33,202 nt of DNA from Chloroflexota bacterium (GTDB lineage: Bacteria > Chloroflexota > Dehalococcoidia > Lucifugimonadales > UBA826), in the NCBI GenBank assembly GCA_002717465.1, contig PBDQ01000001.1:8514-41715 (forward strand), given 5' to 3'. Position numbers and translations under genes: made by a program. The notes below the pieces were generated by a model that ran no database searches, was not told where the DNA came from, and saw only the letters and a program-made list of their open reading frames with translations. Every line of letters starts with the position of its first letter. Position 1 is the first letter of the stretch. Shown one piece after another: positions 1 through 8,690 of this stretch.

Positions 1-182
1 GGTCGAATAATCGCTTTGCCTATTAATGACTTTTTAGCGAGTTCAATCATTGTTTTTTCGGTGCCTACACTTACTATTGACGCTTCATTTTTGACCAGAA
101 TCTCGTTCGACTTTATTGAAGGTTTATCTATATCTTCTAGGGTGAGTATTCCTGTCTTATATTCTTGTTGTACAGCTTTCAT
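1..182 (-). CDS. Bi-domain oxidoreductase, N-terminal fragment (cut by window edge)
   Basis: About 60 N-terminal residues are visible; the rest lies beyond base 1. The protein begins MKAVQQEYKTGILTLEDID and continues with VSVGTEKTMIELAKKSLIGKA. This resembles the start of the zinc-type alcohol dehydrogenase-like domain of bi-domain oxidoreductases, which carry a C-terminal Gfo/Idh/MocA domain and are common in exopolysaccharide clusters. The ATG follows the TGA of the upstream gene with no gap, so translation is probably coupled. The family call rests on the characteristic GTE(K/R)xMxELAKKSLxGKA stretch. The second domain cannot be seen, and the substrate is unknown, presumably a nucleotide sugar or glycan precursor. 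Confidence 0.7.
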   Translation of the reverse strand, partial: MKAVQQEYKTGILTLEDIDKPSIKSNEILVKNEASIVSVGTEKTMIELAKKSLIGKAIIR

Positions 183-1280
183 TCAGTCGTTTCTCTCTTT
201 TTGAATTTCCCAAATGTGTGTGGCCATGTGTTCGTTTGCCACGGAGATCCCTGTAGCTGCTAAAAAACTTGAGGAATTGTTTCCTGTAGGTAAAGATATA
301 TTTGCGAACTGAAATAATTTACTGGGCAAGGCACTCTTTTTCCAACTTACAATATTTTCCCAGGTATGACCGTTGTCACTAAATTTAAGAGATGTATATT
401 TGGTTAGATTAACGTTACTCGGCTCTACTGCTGATGAAAAAAATAACAGATTTGAGATATTACATGCAGATAGTGAAGAACTTGGTAAGTCAGAAAGTAT
501 TCTTATAGTACTTGATTTTTCTATTATACAAATGTTGTTTGCTTCGAAGGGTGTATCAGTAGCAAAATAGAGGCCTTCAGGTCTGGGTATAGCTGCTACG
601 CAGCGTATATTTTGTGATCCTTTAAATACTATTTCGAAGTTTGCCATGTTTTCATCAGCTTTCATGATAAAACATTCGTTGTGGTCATCTCCAGTGAATA
701 TCCAGAACGTTTTTAAGTATGGATCCCATAAGATATTATGGATATGGCGGATTGTTGAATTAGGGAAAGTGTAAATTATTGACCAGCTTTCTCCTAAATC
801 ATAGGAAGCATATATATGGACTTCTTCTCTATGGGCGTTATTAAAGTATTCACCCCAAAAAAGGTGTCCTTGCGGATTACTTGCTATTGATAAAGGTCGA
901 GTCCCTCTTTTGATAGTGAAGACATTTTCGAATAGATTAGTGTCAGGATTTAGTTTCACTATGGCTTTGTCTATGACACCTAATAATGAATCATCTTTTA
1001 AGAGCATTAAGTGATGAAACCCTGAGCGCTTTATCCTAGACAAAGTTTTGGATTTTTCATAGAGTTTCTGTGTTAGATTAGGATGGTATTGTCCTACCGG
1101 ACCCCAATTTTGCTTGGGTAATTCTGTGTCATAACATAGGATCCTATAACCACGAGAGCAGTACAGTTTAGTGTCATCCCACATCAATGCTCTGAGATTA
1201 GGAAATCTTGCCGAATGTTTAAGAGAATAATTCAACACAGGGATCTTATTTAATGACGAAATCTCCCAATATAAGGACAT
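183..1280 (-). CDS. BNR/sialidase-like beta-propeller protein of unknown function
   Basis: This is a 365-residue protein with no signal peptide or membrane segment, so probably cytoplasmic. Two Asp-box (SxDxGxxW) motifs are visible: SYDLGESW at about 159-166 and SDNGHTW at about 301-307. Trp- and Gly-rich repeats between them (NPQGHLFWGEY, WDPYLKTFWIFTGDD) suggest a six- or seven-blade sialidase-type propeller. No complete sialidase active site (arginine triad) could be recognised, so it may bind or modify a glycan rather than hydrolyse sialosides. The start overlaps the end of the carbamoyltransferase gene by 35 nt; no good Shine-Dalgarno is seen, and a GTG at codon 15 is an alternative. Its place among decoration genes of a nonulosonate-containing glycan suggests a role in that pathway. 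Confidence 0.6.
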   Translation of the reverse strand: MSLYWEISSLNKIPVLNYSLKHSARFPNLRALMWDDTKLYCSRGYRILCYDTELPKQNWGPVGQYHPNLTQKLYEKSKTLSRIKRSGFHHLMLLKDDSLLGVIDKAIVKLNPDTNLFENVFTIKRGTRPLSIASNPQGHLFWGEYFNNAHREEVHIYASYDLGESWSIIYTFPNSTIRHIHNILWDPYLKTFWIFTGDDHNECFIMKADENMANFEIVFKGSQNIRCVAAIPRPEGLYFATDTPFEANNICIIEKSSTIRILSDLPSSSLSACNISNLLFFSSAVEPSNVNLTKYTSLKFSDNGHTWENIVSWKKSALPSKLFQFANISLPTGNNSSSFLAATGISVANEHMATHIWEIQKERND

Positions 1281-2997
1281 CCATGTCGGTTCTTAGAAAA
1301 CATTCTAGGGCTTCTGTTGGAGTACATACGATAGGCTCATTTTCATTAAATGATGTGTTCAAAATTATAGGGACTCCAGTAATATTCTTAAATTCATTAA
1401 TTAAATTCCAATACCGCGGGTTTGAAGCTTGGGAAACTGTTTGTATCCTGCTGGTGCCGTCTATGTGAACAACAGCTGGTAGGATATCTCTTTTTTCTGG
1501 TCTAACATTTGCATTTATTAGCATATAGGGTGCGGGACCATCAGTGTCAAAGTATTCAGATACATATTCCTCCAGTATTGAGGGTGCGAACGGTCTGAAA
1601 GTTTCCCTTAGTTTGATGCGTTCATTCAATATTTCTCGCATGTCAGATCTTCTTGGGTCAGCTATTATACTTCGGTTACCTAAAGCTCTTGGACCAAATT
1701 CCGTTCGACCTTGGAACCATCCAATGATAGCTCCCTCGGATATTTGCTTCGCTGTCATTTTGCAAAGTTCATTTAGATCTGAAATCTCGGTGATAGATTT
1801 CCCGGATTTATTAATTTTTTCTATATACGTTTCTAGAACTTCGGAGATTTGATTCCTGTCATATGAGGGGCCCCAATAGGCGTGTTCCATTGGTTGTACT
1901 CTAGGATTATCCAATATGTCATGCCACACGTACAATGCTGATCCTAGAGAGGTACCCCCATCCCATGCAGCAGGTTGTATGTATAACTCTTCAAAAGGCG
2001 TTTGCTCTAGAATTTTTGAATTCATAGTGCAATTGAGCGCTACACCTCCTGCCATGGTTAATTTTTTCAGACCAGTCCTTTTGTGAAGTTTGTTAAGCAT
2101 GTCGAATACAACTTCTTCTAGACGCCTTTGCAAGGAAGCAGCTACTTCATAATGAAATTCACTCATATTGTCTTCATAATGCCTCGGAGGATGACCAAGA
2201 GCTGTAATTAAGTTTTGCGAGTATAGGGTATCAACTATTGGCTCACCTTCTAGCCATTGCATGCTATTAACGTTCTTATGATGGGTAAAATATCTTAGAT
2301 CCATTTGGAATCCAATTCTATTGTCGTCGGTAGTCACGAGTTTTCTGAAGAAATCAAGTTTGTTTGCATCTGCGTACGCTGCTAAAGCCATTGTTTTGTA
2401 TTCATCACCAAATTTGGTTAGTCCAAGGTATTGTGTTATTGCTGTGTATAAGATACCAAGGGAATGAGGGAACTTGACGGCTCCGTCTATATGTAATTTG
2501 TTGCCTACTCCAGTACCCCACATAGCACTGACGAAGTCCCCAAATCCATCTACTGAAAAAACGGCAGATTCTTCATAAGGGGAAGCATAGAAAGCGCTTG
2601 CTATATGAGCTTTATGATGCTCTACTTTATGAAGTTTTGGGTTAAAGTCAGGACTGAGTATGTTCAGGCTTTGTTGAAGTTCATCTTGTAGACTTAGTAC
2701 TTTGGCATTGGCTTTTAGCCGATCTATCACTCCTGCTGGATTTGGCCGATTTAATAAAGTGAACATTACTTTTTTCCAAAAATGAGCTTTGGGGTTTCTG
2801 CATATAGCAACATGGGATAGGTCAACAGCTTGATAGTTAGATGCTTCCACGCAAAATTTTACACTCTCATAAGGGAAACCTGCTGAGTGTTTTATTCTAC
2901 TGAATCTTTCTTCCTCGACTGCTGCAGTGAGCTCCCCTTTTGTTAGAATCGCTGCGGATGCATCAGCATTATAGGCATTTAATCCTAAAATTAACAT
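1246..2997 (-). CDS. Carbamoyltransferase (NodU/TobZ/CmcH family)
   Basis: 583 residues, the normal length for O-carbamoyltransferases that move the carbamoyl group of carbamoyl phosphate to a sugar hydroxyl through carbamoyl-AMP. The N-terminal Kae1-like part starts MLILGLNAYNADASAAIL and carries the metal-binding VEHHKAHIASAFY at about 125-137, then VFSVDGFGDF and AGGVALNCTMNSKIL. The C-terminal YrdC-like domain has GWFQGRTEFGPRALGNRSI and PFAPSI. All hallmark motifs look intact. It lies downstream of the glycosyltransferases, fitting a late tailoring role in which a sugar hydroxyl of the glycan or its nucleotide-sugar precursor is carbamoylated. The exact acceptor cannot be read from the sequence. 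Confidence 0.9.
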   Translation of the reverse strand: MLILGLNAYNADASAAILTKGELTAAVEEERFSRIKHSAGFPYESVKFCVEASNYQAVDLSHVAICRNPKAHFWKKVMFTLLNRPNPAGVIDRLKANAKVLSLQDELQQSLNILSPDFNPKLHKVEHHKAHIASAFYASPYEESAVFSVDGFGDFVSAMWGTGVGNKLHIDGAVKFPHSLGILYTAITQYLGLTKFGDEYKTMALAAYADANKLDFFRKLVTTDDNRIGFQMDLRYFTHHKNVNSMQWLEGEPIVDTLYSQNLITALGHPPRHYEDNMSEFHYEVAASLQRRLEEVVFDMLNKLHKRTGLKKLTMAGGVALNCTMNSKILEQTPFEELYIQPAAWDGGTSLGSALYVWHDILDNPRVQPMEHAYWGPSYDRNQISEVLETYIEKINKSGKSITEISDLNELCKMTAKQISEGAIIGWFQGRTEFGPRALGNRSIIADPRRSDMREILNERIKLRETFRPFAPSILEEYVSEYFDTDGPAPYMLINANVRPEKRDILPAVVHIDGTSRIQTVSQASNPRYWNLINEFKNITGVPIILNTSFNENEPIVCTPTEALECFLRTDMDVLILGDFVIK

Positions 2998-3015
2998 TCT
3001 GATTTACCCCGTATG

Positions 3016-4182
3016 CTACTGCTGTTCAAGTATTTCATCATATATAGCTTCTATGTTATCAGTAAGTAATCTCGAATCGAATTTAGTTTTTGCCCACTTA
3101 CGAGCATTATGCCTCATTTTCAACATTAGATCTTTATCTTGGATCAATTTAATAATCGATTGACTGAGTAATACTGGATCGTTTGGAGGTATGATTAGTC
3201 CAGTGTATCCTTGCGGGATTTCTTCTGGGTTACCTCCAACGTCTGTTGCGATTACTGGTGTGCCGCAACTCATAGATTCTAGTGGTACTAAGGGCCCAGC
3301 ATCTGTTACAGACGGCTGAATCAGCAGGTCAATAGAGTTTAATATTTTGTGTATATTATTTTGATAACCAGTAAATGTAACGTGATTATTTAATCCGAAT
3401 TCATCTATCATTTCGATTAAGTGATGTTTGTATTCTATTTGATGCTGAGAATGATCACCTACAATTAAGAAATGAATTTTTAGGTTATGTCTTATAGTGT
3501 ATTTAGCTGCTTTAATAAATAATTCATGGCCTTTTCGAGGGTCCAATGCACTTATCATACCTACGATAGACGATTCTTTAGCTATCCCGAATTGAGTGTG
3601 AGCGTATTGTGTTTTTTTAGTAGGTTTGAATATGTTAGTATCGATCCCGTTGTAAGAAACTACAATTTTTTTTTGGTCAACTCCTACCTCTATAAGCTTT
3701 CTCGCAACAGCATTGGATACGGCAATAATTTTATCGCAACAAATATTAATGATTGCCCCGAAGATAAACCTAAATATTGAGTTAGAGAAACCTAGTCCAT
3801 GGACATGAATAACATGGGGGGTTTTTGTGATACGAGCTGCTAATAATGTTGTGAAACATATCTCATTGTTTGAATGTATAAGGTCAATGTTGTATTTTTT
3901 TATAAATTTACATAAAGATATTATATTCACTGGTAAGTTTATAAGTGTGCCAAGGAATTCTTTGATATTTTTGGGTTTGCCGATATTGTAGATTTCTGGG
4001 GAATATCGAAATGAAACTGATTTAGCCATGGGATGGTCTTCAGTAGGGCTACCAACGATCAGATCATATTTTGTTTTATTTAGGTTTTTTAGGATAGTAA
4101 TCCCTACTTGCTGTGGTCCGCCAGGGATTTGACTAGGATCAGCAAACAGGATTTTGGGTAAAATATGAATATTGTTACCCAA
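3016..4182 (-). CDS. Glycosyltransferase family 4 (TTG start)
   Basis: 388 residues with a GT-B fold of the GT4 type. The N-terminal donor/acceptor part begins ILFADPSQIPGGPQQVGITIL. Mid-protein SALDPRKGHELFIKA is the usual start of the second Rossmann domain, and the nucleotide-sugar site is DAGPLVPLESMSCGTPVIATDVGGNPE near residue 300. The start is TTG, in an 8-nt overlap with the stop of the WecB gene (TTGGGTAA). A GGAGG Shine-Dalgarno six bases upstream decides it, since no ATG lies nearby. It probably adds one sugar to the growing lipid-linked glycan at the inner membrane. Donor and acceptor are unknown. Confidence 0.88.
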   Translation of the reverse strand: MGNNIHILPKILFADPSQIPGGPQQVGITILKNLNKTKYDLIVGSPTEDHPMAKSVSFRYSPEIYNIGKPKNIKEFLGTLINLPVNIISLCKFIKKYNIDLIHSNNEICFTTLLAARITKTPHVIHVHGLGFSNSIFRFIFGAIINICCDKIIAVSNAVARKLIEVGVDQKKIVVSYNGIDTNIFKPTKKTQYAHTQFGIAKESSIVGMISALDPRKGHELFIKAAKYTIRHNLKIHFLIVGDHSQHQIEYKHHLIEMIDEFGLNNHVTFTGYQNNIHKILNSIDLLIQPSVTDAGPLVPLESMSCGTPVIATDVGGNPEEIPQGYTGLIIPPNDPVLLSQSIIKLIQDKDLMLKMRHNARKWAKTKFDSRLLTDNIEAIYDEILEQQ

Positions 4183-5287
4183 TCAATGCCTCCGTAATTC
4201 TTTCAGCGGTTTTACCATCCCATAATTCGGGTATGCTTGGCGGGTTACTTTTTGGGGAGTTGATTGCCTCAACAATCCGTTGAGTCAAATTTGGCTCGAT
4301 GGGATTAATTAGAGTATTGGTTCCTTCACTAATCGTAATAGGCCTTTCTGTTGTAGTTCTAAGAGTGATGCAAGGAGTTCCTAGATGAGTGGTTTCCTCT
4401 TGGATGCCTCCTGAGTCTGTTATTACTAGGCTGGCATGCTGAACCAGACATAAAAACTCAATGTATCCTAAAGGTTCTATACATATGATTTTGTCTGTTT
4501 TGAGATTATTTATAATGGTTTCAATTTTATTTCGTGATCGGGGATGGACTGGAAATATTGTAGGATTCTTAGAAGGTATATTCATTATTGAATCGATTAA
4601 CTTGGTCAAGGACTCAGTGTTATCTACATTTGAAGGTCTATGCAAAGTTAGCACGTTATATGGTTTAACTTCAGAGGTATCAGATGGACGTAATTCTAGT
4701 GTGTTCAGTATTTGAGACTTATTTATTTGTCCCATGGAAGAGACTAGTGTGTCAATCATAATGTTACCGACAAAATATATTTTGTCGGAATCTATATTTT
4801 CTGCCAATAAGTTATCTGTTGCGTCCTTTGATGGAGTGAACAAATAGGAAGATGTATGATCAGTTATAACGCGGTTGATTTCTTCAGGCATAGTATTGTC
4901 TCGTGACCTTAAACCAGATTCAACATGGGCAATTGGTATATTGAGCTTAGATCCAGCTAAGGCTCCAGCGAGTGTGGAGTTTGTATCTCCGTAGACTACT
5001 ATACAATCTGGAGAAAAGTTTTTAATAGGATCTTCTAAACGATAGATCATTTCAGATAAAAGGACTAGTGCGCTACCCTGTGAAACCTCTAAGTTGATAT
5101 CCGGATAGGGGATTCCTAATTGTTCAAAGAAGATATCTGACATATTGGAGTCGAAATGTTGACCTGTATGTACTAAAAGCTGTTGCCCTGCAGGCAAGCG
5201 TCCTTGTATCGCTTTGATTAATGGCCCAACTTTGATGAAATTGGGTCGGGCCCCAACTATGTGCAAGATTCTTTTGTGGTTAGACAT
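4175..5287 (-). CDS. wecB: UDP-N-acetylglucosamine 2-epimerase, non-hydrolysing (WecB type)
   Basis: 370 residues, typical for the family that interconverts UDP-GlcNAc and UDP-ManNAc. Visible motifs are VGARPNFIKVGPLI, TGQHFDSNMSDIFF, YGDTNSTLAGALAG, IAHVESGLRS, PEEINRVITDHTS, TLHRPSNVDN, PVHPRSRNKI and ITDSGGIQEE. The segment usually written RxxTERPxxxxxGTN is here TTTERPITISEGTNTLI. It differs clearly from the hydrolysing NeuC-type gene at 18066-19220, so the locus can make both UDP-ManNAc and free ManNAc-type sugars. The UDP-ManNAc may be oxidised by the dehydrogenase at 29208-30536 or transferred directly. It overlaps both neighbours by 8 nt. Confidence 0.93.
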   Translation of the reverse strand: MSNHKRILHIVGARPNFIKVGPLIKAIQGRLPAGQQLLVHTGQHFDSNMSDIFFEQLGIPYPDINLEVSQGSALVLLSEMIYRLEDPIKNFSPDCIVVYGDTNSTLAGALAGSKLNIPIAHVESGLRSRDNTMPEEINRVITDHTSSYLFTPSKDATDNLLAENIDSDKIYFVGNIMIDTLVSSMGQINKSQILNTLELRPSDTSEVKPYNVLTLHRPSNVDNTESLTKLIDSIMNIPSKNPTIFPVHPRSRNKIETIINNLKTDKIICIEPLGYIEFLCLVQHASLVITDSGGIQEETTHLGTPCITLRTTTERPITISEGTNTLINPIEPNLTQRIVEAINSPKSNPPSIPELWDGKTAERITEALIG

Positions 5288-6476
5288 ATTGGTCTATTGC
5301 CTCTTGTAAAATTGTTTCTACATGTTGAGATATTGTTTTGTATGAATACATCGTCATAACTGAGTTACGTGCTATTTCTCCTAATTGCTGCCGCAAAGTT
5401 GGGGATTCTATAAGCTTAAGCAAGTTTAATTGTAAATCTCCAGGATCCCCTGTTTTGTAACAGGTACCAATGCCTAAAGATTCTCTAGTTTGCCCCCATG
5501 GTAGATCAGTAATAATCACAGGAATGCCACATGCAGAAGCTTCAATGCAACTTAATGACGACTCTCCTGGATATACACATATATCTGCCATCTTCATTAT
5601 TGAAGGTAATTCTGTGAATGGAACAAAGGGGATTATCACTACTCTATTGGATATATTGAACTTGATATAAGGTTCTAAGCACTGATTTAAATATGTGGGA
5701 TTTCCACCACCTACCAATACTAACCACAGATTAGGATTGGACCGCATCGGCTGTAACATGGCTTCACTTAACACTTCAGTTCCTTTTTCTTTGGATAATT
5801 TTCCAGTTTGCATCACGACTACAGCATTAGCGGGGATGTTATATAGGGTACGTTTTTCCATAGTTAGTGTGTTATCTAATCCAAATATATCTGTATCAAC
5901 TCCAAAATCAAGCGCTTGTACTTTCTGGGGAGTTATCCCTTGTTGTGTAATCATAAAATCACATGACTCTTCGCTCATACCTAGGAAGTAGGACACATAT
6001 GGATTTAAATAAAGTTTAGTTATTCGCCTGAGAAACATATAATAAATGTTTGCTAGGAGCCCAGATCCTTGTGCGACATAAGCCATATGGTTATCTAGAA
6101 CTAGTGGAATTTTTAACTTTCTTGATATTTTGGTCAATGAAAAAGCGAGAGGAGAACTGGTTCCATGGCAAAATATTACATCAGGGTTGATTTCTGAAAC
6201 CTTTGTCTGGAGTTTAGACAACCAAATTCTCCTCCTGAATTCCAATTTAACAGGAAGTCTGTGAATTGTTACGCCATCAATTATTTGTGTAGATACTCCA
6301 ACATGGCGTGGACCAAGGATATACTTCCACGTAGTGTTATAGTCAGGTATGGGTGTATATCTATCTGATGTAATAATGTGCACTTCGTTACTATTTTTAG
6401 AGTTCCATTTGGGTAAAATAAATTCTTGATAACCCATAGTAGGCATTACGTAATCAGCCACGTGCAAGATTCTCAT
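5280..6476 (-). CDS. Glycosyltransferase family 4
   Basis: 398 residues, GT-B fold. The N-terminus MRILHVADYVMPTMGYQEF and a strand carrying PDVIFCHGTSSPLA form the first domain; MQTGKLSKEKGTEVLSEAM opens the second. The donor-binding region is DICVYPGESSLSCIEASACGIPVIITDLPWG, where the usual E-x7-E is only partly conserved. The start is ATG in a TAATG overlap with the SDR gene, with a GAGGG eight bases upstream. The product should be a cytoplasmic or membrane-associated transferase building the glycan repeat. Linkage and donor are not predictable here. Confidence 0.85.
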   Translation of the reverse strand: MRILHVADYVMPTMGYQEFILPKWNSKNSNEVHIITSDRYTPIPDYNTTWKYILGPRHVGVSTQIIDGVTIHRLPVKLEFRRRIWLSKLQTKVSEINPDVIFCHGTSSPLAFSLTKISRKLKIPLVLDNHMAYVAQGSGLLANIYYMFLRRITKLYLNPYVSYFLGMSEESCDFMITQQGITPQKVQALDFGVDTDIFGLDNTLTMEKRTLYNIPANAVVVMQTGKLSKEKGTEVLSEAMLQPMRSNPNLWLVLVGGGNPTYLNQCLEPYIKFNISNRVVIIPFVPFTELPSIMKMADICVYPGESSLSCIEASACGIPVIITDLPWGQTRESLGIGTCYKTGDPGDLQLNLLKLIESPTLRQQLGEIARNSVMTMYSYKTISQHVETILQEAIDQYV

Positions 6477-7387
6477 TAGATCTGACCCTCATTAACATAC
6501 CAATCGATAGTTTTTTCTAGACCTTGGGATAGAGACCAATTAGGAGTCCAGTCGAGTGATGTTTTGGCATCTTCCAAATGCTTTGGCTTGAGAATCGTTT
6601 CATATTTACAATCATCTGATTCGAATTCGATTAAATTAGGGTCTTTACCCATTAATTCTGCTATCAAGGTTGTTATATCTTTAACTGTTAAAAGTTGATT
6701 AGTCCCTATGTATATTGGTTTTACAGGTTTCATAGCCAATCCCGCTTTTAATAGTGCATGTATTAGGTCATCTACAAATAGTATATCTAAGTAACGATTT
6801 AGTTTTAGTTTAATAGGACCTCTTGCAATGTTTAATGAGTTAATAGTGTACGGAACCAAACTATTTAACTTTTGGTGAGGACCATAGGTGAGGCAGATCA
6901 TTAATTTGGAAATATCTGCGTTGTAATTACTACTATACAGATCAGCATATAGGGAGGCAGCCGACTTGGATACTGTATAGGGATTTTTGATGTCAGAATT
7001 TTCTAATATTGATCCAGGTATGACTATCTTAGGGCTTTTTGCCGCATTTGTTGCTGCTTCCAACAGATTCAAAGTTGCTATTACATTATTCTTATTGGCT
7101 TTGTTTACATTGCCCATTGAGATGTCACTTGAAACCCATCCTGCAGCATGGAATATTATTTTGAAAGATTTACTTTGGATTAGAGTTTGGCAAGCTTCAT
7201 AATCGCTCAAATCACATTTTAAAACACGTGGATCATTTTTTTGTTGCCGTCTAGCTATTTGGGTAATATTAGCATCTAATATATTTAGCACTTCTATTAG
7301 CCTATTTCCAATGAATCCTGTGCTTCCGGTAACCAACACAGGTAACTTCCTATAGGAAAGTAATTCTGGGGTCTTCCAATCAATCAT
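6476..7387 (-). CDS. NAD(P)-dependent extended SDR, candidate CDP-dideoxyhexose reductase/epimerase
   Basis: 303 residues, extended short-chain dehydrogenase/reductase. TGSTGFIG at 20-27 is the nucleotide-binding loop, FHAAGW follows, Ser126 lies in the catalytic position and Tyr137-x3-Lys141 (YTVSK) completes the active site. The C-terminus (LDWTPNWSLSQGLEKTIDWY) is typical of sugar epimerase/dehydratase enzymes. It lies four genes downstream of rfbFGH and is the only unassigned sugar SDR near them. By context it is therefore the best candidate for the final ketoreductase that makes a CDP-3,6-dideoxyhexose (as RfbS or RfbJ do in Salmonella). That assignment is inference. It overlaps the GT-C gene upstream by 8 nt (ATGATTGA). 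Confidence 0.75.
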   Translation of the reverse strand: MIDWKTPELLSYRKLPVLVTGSTGFIGNRLIEVLNILDANITQIARRQQKNDPRVLKCDLSDYEACQTLIQSKSFKIIFHAAGWVSSDISMGNVNKANKNNVIATLNLLEAATNAAKSPKIVIPGSILENSDIKNPYTVSKSAASLYADLYSSNYNADISKLMICLTYGPHQKLNSLVPYTINSLNIARGPIKLKLNRYLDILFVDDLIHALLKAGLAMKPVKPIYIGTNQLLTVKDITTLIAELMGKDPNLIEFESDDCKYETILKPKHLEDAKTSLDWTPNWSLSQGLEKTIDWYVNEGQI

Positions 7388-8690
7388 TATTATATTTATT
7401 GGGAATTCTTATAAATTTCATTATTGATGGTTGCCATTTGAGTATAGAAACAGAAGCTAATATTATGATTAAACTATCAGAAGGAAATCTGAATCTAGGA
7501 GATGACCAAAATATCATCGTAGTAAGATAAGAATATAAAATTAAAATCATAAAAAACCAAAAATTAGAGCTTCTATAAAATCGTACAGCGAATGAAAAAG
7601 CTATTAATATTGGGATCCAAATTATTCCTAAAATTATATCGTTGATTGTAATCCTAGGATCAAATGGATCTGGTCTACTTCCCCAATAATTAAAAGTTCG
7701 ATTGACTAGAATTTGTGGGATCATGGATGAGTTTGTTCTTAACTCATTGAAGACTGTGGACTTGGCAAATTCAACTAAATCAGAGTATGAGGTTTCAAGA
7801 TTACTCAGCTCACTTAGTTTTACCATGGCAGGACTAAGTTTGTCGTATCCACCTTGTTTTATAACCGGACTAGACAGATCTCCATTAGATAACACTAATC
7901 CATAAGGAAGTCGGGATTCAATAGGCAGGATAGAACCGATTGTGTTGTAATTTCGTATTATTATAGGGGATGTGATAATTCCGATTGTTACTACAATTAC
8001 TACTATGCTTTTTATATCTATTAATTTTGTTTTAAATAAAACTTTAGAACATATGCTTGCAGTAATAATGAAAATGGGTAAATAAACATAAGATGATCGT
8101 GCTAAGATCAGGCATCCCATGGTTATGCCAGTTAGAATCACAAAATACGTTTTTGATGATTCTTTCAAGTTTATTAGACATAAAGCCGTGATTGTTACGA
8201 GTAAAGATGTTAATGATTCTGTGAGTATGAGCCCTGAATACCAAATAGCAGGGGGATAGAATGCCCAGACTGCGGAAGGTAGTAATGCTTGAATTTTATT
8301 AAGTCCAAAAGCTTTTTTGCTAAGATAGTACACAAATATGGGGGTTAGAGAAGAGATAAGGACTAGTGAAATTCTGATTGTATGCGTACCCAAATCTAGT
8401 AAAGGGCTAATGATTAAGCTTAAAAGGACAGGTCTTGTATTGGGAGTTTCTGCATTGATCCAACTCTGTCCTGATTTTATATATTCGGCTAAGGTTACAT
8501 AGTCTGGTTCATCATCCCAGGTTATATTCGTATCTGGCCAGTATAGTTCTAAAAATAGGATTCTAATAAAGGCGCTTACTAAGAATAATCCGATTAGCAA
8601 TTGAACATTTCTGTTCAGCAAAGCTTTAAAAATATTGTATTGTATGTAATTTATGATTGCGTAAATTTCTTTGAGGATTGTAATCTGCAT
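7380..8690 (-). CDS. GT-C membrane glycosyltransferase (ArnT/PMT-like, GT39/GT83 type)
   Basis: 436 residues, polytopic with about nine to ten hydrophobic helices. The first lies at about 30-50 and is followed by an external loop holding WDDEPDY (58-64), the acidic motif typical of GT-C enzymes that use polyprenyl-phosphate sugars. Later segments include an LTESL turn and a run of Ile/Val-rich helices toward the C-terminus. Such enzymes transfer a sugar from a lipid-phosphate donor on the periplasmic face. The GT2 gene immediately upstream probably makes that donor, and the two genes overlap by 40 nt. No clear Shine-Dalgarno marks the ATG. The acceptor could be the glycan, lipid A-like lipid or protein. 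Confidence 0.8.
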   Translation of the reverse strand: MQITILKEIYAIINYIQYNIFKALLNRNVQLLIGLFLVSAFIRILFLELYWPDTNITWDDEPDYVTLAEYIKSGQSWINAETPNTRPVLLSLIISPLLDLGTHTIRISLVLISSLTPIFVYYLSKKAFGLNKIQALLPSAVWAFYPPAIWYSGLILTESLTSLLVTITALCLINLKESSKTYFVILTGITMGCLILARSSYVYLPIFIITASICSKVLFKTKLIDIKSIVVIVVTIGIITSPIIIRNYNTIGSILPIESRLPYGLVLSNGDLSSPVIKQGGYDKLSPAMVKLSELSNLETSYSDLVEFAKSTVFNELRTNSSMIPQILVNRTFNYWGSRPDPFDPRITINDIILGIIWIPILIAFSFAVRFYRSSNFWFFMILILYSYLTTMIFWSSPRFRFPSDSLIIILASVSILKWQPSIMKFIRIPNKYNND

